From: Fibrisoma limi BUZ 3
Lineage (GTDB): Bacteria; Bacteroidota; Bacteroidia; Cytophagales; Spirosomataceae
Reading direction: 5' to 3'
Assembly: GCF_000296815.2 (NCBI RefSeq)
Contig: NZ_CAIT01000009.1
Span: 1,852,001 to 1,916,000 of the forward strand
DNA: 64,000 nt
In this document: one piece after another, positions 59,594 to 64,000 of the stretch
Layout of the letters: each line of letters starts with the position of its first letter
Position numbering within the stretch: position 1 is the first letter of the stretch
Position numbers and translations under genes: made by a program
Notes under the pieces: generated by a model
Seen by the model: only the letters and a program-made list of their open reading frames with translations
Database searches by the model: none
Told to the model about the DNA's origin: nothing

Positions 59594-61987
59594 TTAACGA
59601 ACGCGAATTTCGACCCGGGCAGTGTCGTCTTCGCCATTGGTGGTGCCATTGCCGGGTGTCGAATCGGGGTCTGGTACACCGGCAGCCGTAATTTGAGCCG
59701 GACACACCAGACGGCCCGCCTGGGTAGCTCTGGCGCGAAAACGTAATGAATACGTTGTTTTAGGGGCCAGGCTGCTTATACCGCCCGACACCGTTCCGGC
59801 ACCAGGTGCCATGTCGCTGCTCGATTCGAAAACCAGGCCGGCGGGCAAATAGGCCGTTACATTCAGGAGAGTGGCTGTATGACCGCCGAGATTTGTCAGC
59901 GTCAGGGTATAGGTCAGCGTATCGTTCAGCGCAATTGACTGGCGGCTGGCCGATATAGCAAGTTGTACGTCGGCTTTGTTCGGGTCAGGAGCTGGCTGGT
60001 TACTAACCACGGCTGGTAAAGGTGCCTGGTTTGGATTGGGCGATGCGTAAACGGCTGAGCTTGTTTCGCGGGTGCGGAAACTTAGCTCCGCAGAATCGTC
60101 CTGCCCATCGGCGGTGCCTGTATCCGGCTGGCTGTCAGGGTCAATGTTGCCGGTCTGAGCAATCTCGGCGGCATTGCGGTACGTACCGGCGGCAGTCGGT
60201 CGGGCTACAAAATTGAACATAACCGATTTGCCGCTATCCAGACCGGCGACGGTGCCGGTCAGTACACCATCGGCGAGGGTTAGCCCGGAAGTCGACAGAA
60301 CAGCGAGGTTTGCCGGTAGTCGATCGCGAACCGTTACGTTAACTGCACGCTTGGGTCCAGCGTTCTGAAGCAGCAATGTAAACGTAGTCTGATCGCCGGT
60401 GCCGGGCGTTCGATTGCTGACGGATAGCGTCAGGTTCAGGTCAGCCGGTCCAGCCGTAGCGGGCGGTGTACCGAGTCGGAACAGGTTGGACGGTACGGCC
60501 GGTAACCAGGGTGAAGTGGCGACCACCCGAAGCTGAAAACGGCCTGAGGTCAAATTGCCGGGTAACTGAACAGCCACGGGGCTGCTTGGTCCGGAGCCAA
60601 GGGTGGCCTTGTAGTTCCCGACAGAATCAAGCAACTGAACCTGCCATTGGTTATCGGCTGCAAAAGTACCCAGCGTAGCAAACGAAACCTGTAGCGTACT
60701 ACCCGGCGATACGTACTCGGCAATGGTGCCGGTTACGGCAAACTGTTGCGGCAGTACGGGCTGCGCATTCTGAAAAAAGCTGTTGTCCAGGCTGTTGTTC
60801 CAGTTACGGGCAAACCGCGAAAGCCCCATTCCGGCAGGAATCGCGCTGGTGTTCTGATAATATTGGGGATGGGGCGAAGGCCGGAAGCTATTCCGGAAAT
60901 GCACATCGGGCTGGCCGGCATTCCGGTTCACGATGGTGTCGTTGTAAGGCCCCTGAAATACGTTCAGGCTTGGGGTATTAATCACTTTCTGCTGTTCTGT
61001 AATCAGGTCCGGGCGTGTTACTGTGCCATCGTAGGAGACCCGCGCGACGACCCAGGGCATGTTGCGCCCACCGAAGTCCTGCCGGGATTTCTGGATAAGT
61101 GACTGGAGCCGACTGCGGTAGTCAGGAATACTACCCGAGCCAGCGTCGCCGTACTCGGCCTCGCCCTGGTGCCAGAGCACCGACCGGATACCGGCCATGG
61201 ACGCATAATAACGGAGTACGTTCTTGAGGTTAGTATACGGTTGCAGATTCGGCCAGTTTTCGGCGCAATAGTAGCGGTTGCAGGTGGGAATGCCGTTGGC
61301 TGAGTTGATCCAGTTCTCGATGGTCGACGCATCCCAGCCAGCCGTATAGAACGCTACGGGTACGTTGTAGCGATTGACGATGTAGTCGCCGAGTTCGCCC
61401 CAGCCCCATGAGCTTTCCGCCATTGGGAATATCCGGCGGCTAGCGGTCAGGGCTTTGTACGTAGGAACCGGCATCGGATCTCCCGAAGAAAACAAAGATT
61501 GGGCGCCGGGTGGATAATAATGATTGATGGAGTCAATGGCGTTGACCCGGTCGGTCGCCGTACCCAGATCATTATCGGCAATGCCCAATCCCCTGGAGTT
61601 CGACTGACCGGCTGTGATGAACACCTCACCGATGCCGACGGGTTGTATAGTGGCCTGGCCGATGCTGACATTATTCCGAATTGCCCGGACAGTCAGGACG
61701 TACCAGCCCCCTGCACCGGTGACGAAGCCGAGAAACAAATTGCCGGTTGGGTTAGTCTGGATGGTTTGCCAGTCGGTAGCGGTTCCCTGGCCGACCGCAA
61801 TGGGTGTTAACTGGGCCTCGACCCGATCAGCGACGCTGGTGAGTCGGCCGGCGATGTACAAACGACCGATGTTGTCGATACCCCGCTGAACAACCAGACG
61901 AGGCATGGGATGGGTTATGGTTACCTGAGCAAAACTAAAAAGGGGGAAACTGACAAACAGTAGGAACCACCTCAACGAACTGGGCAT
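59594..61987 (-). CDS. Exported SGNH-type esterase with DUF11 repeats
   Basis: A 797-residue exported protein, signal MPSSLRWFLLFVSFPLFSFA. The middle carries an SGNH/sialate O-acetylesterase-like domain: the nucleophile Ser129 is in TAGQSNSRG and the second block is VLWHQGEAEYGD. Two DUF11-type repeats occur near 490-590 and 655-760, each with a PANLAVLS or PAGLVFES type turn and a DPDSxPxxGTxxGxDD tail (DPDSQPDTGTADGQDD, DPDSTPGNGTTNGEDD). The catalytic His could not be fixed. It may act on acetylated polysaccharides. The ATG at 61987 is preferred over an upstream TTG. Confidence 0.8.
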   Translation of the reverse strand: MPSSLRWFLLFVSFPLFSFAQVTITHPMPRLVVQRGIDNIGRLYIAGRLTSVADRVEAQLTPIAVGQGTATDWQTIQTNPTGNLFLGFVTGAGGWYVLTVRAIRNNVSIGQATIQPVGIGEVFITAGQSNSRGLGIADNDLGTATDRVNAIDSINHYYPPGAQSLFSSGDPMPVPTYKALTASRRIFPMAESSWGWGELGDYIVNRYNVPVAFYTAGWDASTIENWINSANGIPTCNRYYCAENWPNLQPYTNLKNVLRYYASMAGIRSVLWHQGEAEYGDAGSGSIPDYRSRLQSLIQKSRQDFGGRNMPWVVARVSYDGTVTRPDLITEQQKVINTPSLNVFQGPYNDTIVNRNAGQPDVHFRNSFRPSPHPQYYQNTSAIPAGMGLSRFARNWNNSLDNSFFQNAQPVLPQQFAVTGTIAEYVSPGSTLQVSFATLGTFAADNQWQVQLLDSVGNYKATLGSGPSSPVAVQLPGNLTSGRFQLRVVATSPWLPAVPSNLFRLGTPPATAGPADLNLTLSVSNRTPGTGDQTTFTLLLQNAGPKRAVNVTVRDRLPANLAVLSTSGLTLADGVLTGTVAGLDSGKSVMFNFVARPTAAGTYRNAAEIAQTGNIDPDSQPDTGTADGQDDSAELSFRTRETSSAVYASPNPNQAPLPAVVSNQPAPDPNKADVQLAISASRQSIALNDTLTYTLTLTNLGGHTATLLNVTAYLPAGLVFESSSDMAPGAGTVSGGISSLAPKTTYSLRFRARATQAGRLVCPAQITAAGVPDPDSTPGNGTTNGEDDTARVEIRVR

Positions 61988-62150
61988 GAATGACGGAAAA
62001 ATCAACCGCGAAAATAGATTAATTTCTGGTCATATCCGTATAGGGTTAAGTATGGAACAAAAGCCCGTTGTTCAGCGGCACAAAGGCGGTCTGAAATAGG
62101 TTTTGAGTAGATGGACACCCCTCGTCTGGGGTTCTGGTTATATTGTCGGT

Positions 62151-64000
62151 ATGAAAGAGCAACTACGGAAAATTCGCTATTTTTTATTCGGACAGCATTT
62201 TTCCGATGGGGTACGTATTACGCTGGCGATCCTGATACCAGCCATGGTGCTGTCGCAGTTTGGGCTGTTTGATATCGGCCTGACAATTTCGCTGGGCGCT
62301 TTGAGTGTAAGTATTGTCGACTCGCCGGGGCCCGTTACGCACAAGCGAAATGCCATGCTTGTTTGTTGCCTGATGGCTGCGTTGGTGGCCATTATAACGG
62401 GCTTTGCCCGAATGAACACCTGGGTGTTGGGGGCTGAGATTCTGCTGCTAAGCTTCATGTTGTCCATGCTCGGCGTGTATGGCACCCGAGCTACGGCCAT
62501 CGGTACGGCGGCTTTGCTCATCATGATTCTGGTCATGGACCGTCCCCTGAGCTTTATAGCTGTGTGGCGTTTTGGCGCATTGGTCCTGGCCGGTGGGCTA
62601 TGGTACATGCTGATCAGCCTATCGTTTTTTCAAGTGCTACCCTACCGGGCTTCGCAGCAGGCACTTGGTGAGTGCATCCACGAGATTGCCAAACTTTTGT
62701 CTATAAAAGCTGACTTTTATTCCGTACAGACCAGCCTGGACGAAGATTATAAAAAGCTGTTTGCCCAGCAGGTGGTCGTTAGCGAAAAGCAGGACGCTGT
62801 TCGGGAGTTGCTTTTCAAAAGCCGCCAGATCGTGCAGGAATCAACCCCCACGGGTCGACGCCTGGTACTGACGTTTGTGGACGTAATGGACTTGTATGAG
62901 CAGATTGTTGCTTTTTACTACGATTACGCCGACTTGCGCGAACGGTTTGGGGCAACCGGTATCCTGGACGATATTTCCCGGATCATTCACCGTATTGCAA
63001 TCGAGATGGATTACGTCGGTCTGGCCGTTCAGGCTAACCGACCGCGGCAGTCCCGGCTGGATCTGGGCCGTGATCTGGAACGGTTGAAGGGTAAGGTGGA
63101 TACTATTGAAGCAACCGCTAAAGACAGCCATACCCTGGTGCTGAAAAAAATTCTGGTCAGTCTGCGGAACGTAGATCAGCGGTTGAGTAGTATCCTTCGC
63201 TACACTACCCGTTCAATTGATACACAGCCGGATGATTATGACCTGGAGTATGATCGGTTTATCACTCACCAGACCGTAAGCGTAACAACGATTCGCAATA
63301 ATCTTACGCTTACTTCTTCCATCTTTCGGCATTCGGTTCGGATGAGCCTGGCGTGTCTGGTGGGGTTCATAATCGCTAAGTTGTCAGACTACGGTACGCA
63401 CAGCTACTGGATTCTATTGACGATTACGGTTATCCTCAAACCGGGGTTTAGTTTGTCCAAACAGCGCAACTACGAGCGTCTGATGGGAACGCTGGCGGGT
63501 GGTGCCATCGGCGTGGCAGTGTTATTGACCATATCGAACCAGACCGTACTGTTCCTGATCATGCTGGTGCTGATGATTGGTACGTTCAGTTTTCAGCGGA
63601 CTAACTACATCGTAATGGTAGTACTAATGACGCCTTACATACTGATCCTGTTTACGTTACTGGGAATGGGCGGTCTCCGCATTGTCGAAGAACGTGTTCT
63701 GGATACGCTGATCGGGTCAGCCATTGCCTTTGCGGCCAGCTATTTCCTGTTCCCTCGCTGGGAGTCGCAGCAATTGAAAGAGTTTCTGCGCGATGTTCTG
63801 AAGGCAAACCTGAATTACCTGCGCATCCTGGCCGACGGGTTATCGGGGCGTACCATTACCGAAACGGAGTATAAACTGGCCAGGAAAGATGTGTACGTCA
63901 GTTCTGCTAATCTTTCGGCGGCTTTCCAGCGCATGACGTCAGAGCCTCGCAGCAAGCAATGGCACCAGAACGAAGTGAATGAATTTGTGGTGCTGAATCA
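62151..64000 (+). CDS. FUSC-family membrane protein, N-terminal part (partial)
   Basis: An open frame from ATG 62151 runs off the right edge, 616 codons visible. It begins MKEQLRKIRYFLFG and has an N-terminal block of about five to six membrane helices, a cytoplasmic helical middle, then a second membrane block (HSYWILLTITVILKPGFSLSKQRNYERLMGTLAGG), the FUSC signature. The layout is that of YccS/YhfK-type proteins. A role in efflux of aromatic acids or similar compounds is known for some relatives; not testable here. Its C-terminus is outside the window. Confidence 0.9.
   Translation, partial: MKEQLRKIRYFLFGQHFSDGVRITLAILIPAMVLSQFGLFDIGLTISLGALSVSIVDSPGPVTHKRNAMLVCCLMAALVAIITGFARMNTWVLGAEILLLSFMLSMLGVYGTRATAIGTAALLIMILVMDRPLSFIAVWRFGALVLAGGLWYMLISLSFFQVLPYRASQQALGECIHEIAKLLSIKADFYSVQTSLDEDYKKLFAQQVVVSEKQDAVRELLFKSRQIVQESTPTGRRLVLTFVDVMDLYEQIVAFYYDYADLRERFGATGILDDISRIIHRIAIEMDYVGLAVQANRPRQSRLDLGRDLERLKGKVDTIEATAKDSHTLVLKKILVSLRNVDQRLSSILRYTTRSIDTQPDDYDLEYDRFITHQTVSVTTIRNNLTLTSSIFRHSVRMSLACLVGFIIAKLSDYGTHSYWILLTITVILKPGFSLSKQRNYERLMGTLAGGAIGVAVLLTISNQTVLFLIMLVLMIGTFSFQRTNYIVMVVLMTPYILILFTLLGMGGLRIVEERVLDTLIGSAIAFAASYFLFPRWESQQLKEFLRDVLKANLNYLRILADGLSGRTITETEYKLARKDVYVSSANLSAAFQRMTSEPRSKQWHQNEVNEFVVLN

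Noticed and set aside
62177-62608. A 143-codon minus-strand open frame near the right edge
   Set aside because: It is antisense to the FUSC-family gene beginning at 62151, whose membrane pattern is convincing.
1-64000. CRISPR arrays, insertion sequences and replication origin
   Set aside because: No regularly spaced repeats, transposase genes, terminal inverted repeats or DnaA-box clusters were seen.

Overview
The window looks like a chromosomal segment of a member of the Bacteroidota, most likely the order Cytophagales (Spirosoma/Fibrella-like). Three things point there. Five intergenic regions carry an exact match to the Bacteroidota -7 promoter consensus TAnnTTTG. The proteins include a type IX secretion C-terminal sorting domain, a TonB-dependent receptor with a carboxypeptidase-regulatory-like N-terminus, and many short lipoproteins and outer-membrane barrels. 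Start sites lack clear Shine-Dalgarno sequences. By eye the base composition is slightly GC-rich. I see no insertion sequence, prophage module or CRISPR array.

Layout. 1-405: the 5' end of a beta-propeller sensor gene (minus, cut by the window edge). 609-2230: an SRA (5-methylcytosine-binding) domain protein overlapping a deaminase with a signal peptide, then a 70-residue secreted basic protein. 2274-4260: typA and a strong bidirectional terminator. 4258-6550 (minus): a small membrane protein, an outer-membrane barrel and an LVIVD-repeat lipoprotein. 6612-12046 (minus): a seven-gene run from an ECF sigma factor through an anti-sigma-like membrane anchor fused to an outer-membrane barrel, a Cys-rich lipoprotein, a serpin and three small lipoproteins, ending at a rho-independent terminator. 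12210-22412 (plus): a sugar isomerase-like TIM barrel, a large PVC-type cytochrome protein with HEAT repeats, and a 2027-residue alpha-2-macroglobulin with an intact CAEQ thioester motif.

22430-30390 (minus): a small holin-4-like membrane protein, then the tryptophan operon in transcription order trpL-trpE-trpG-trpD-trpC-trpF-trpB-trpA-hisIE. The leader has a complete ribosome-mediated attenuator: an 11-residue leader peptide with three tandem Trp codons, an antiterminator pairing and a terminator hairpin with seven U. Upstream of it sit tRNA-Pro(CGG) and a degenerate copy of that tRNA's 3' half. 30659-35149 (minus): alpha/beta hydrolase, GH1-like glycosidase, GMC oxidoreductase and its small subunit, probably for oxidative sugar metabolism. 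35229-38187 (minus): an SDR oxidoreductase and RecQ. 38282-42782 (plus): msrB, a T9SS-exported metalloprotease and dacB. 42767-46130: an APC permease (minus), crcB and an M14 carboxypeptidase-like protein (plus).

46347-50974 (plus): a TonB-dependent receptor with its partner lipoprotein. 51428-55096: an Rrf2 regulator, a DUF4301 protein, a HAD hydrolase and an alpha/beta hydrolase. 55102-59394 (minus): a DUF1501/DUF1553 cytochrome pair. 59594-61987 (minus): an SGNH esterase with DUF11 repeats. 62151-64000 (plus): the start of a FUSC-family membrane protein, cut by the window edge.

The most interesting items are the trp attenuator, the SRA-deaminase pair, and the ECF sigma/membrane-fusion/serpin operon, which lies 4 kb from a thioester alpha-2-macroglobulin. 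Gene functions are assigned from motifs read in the translated sequence; no database search was run.
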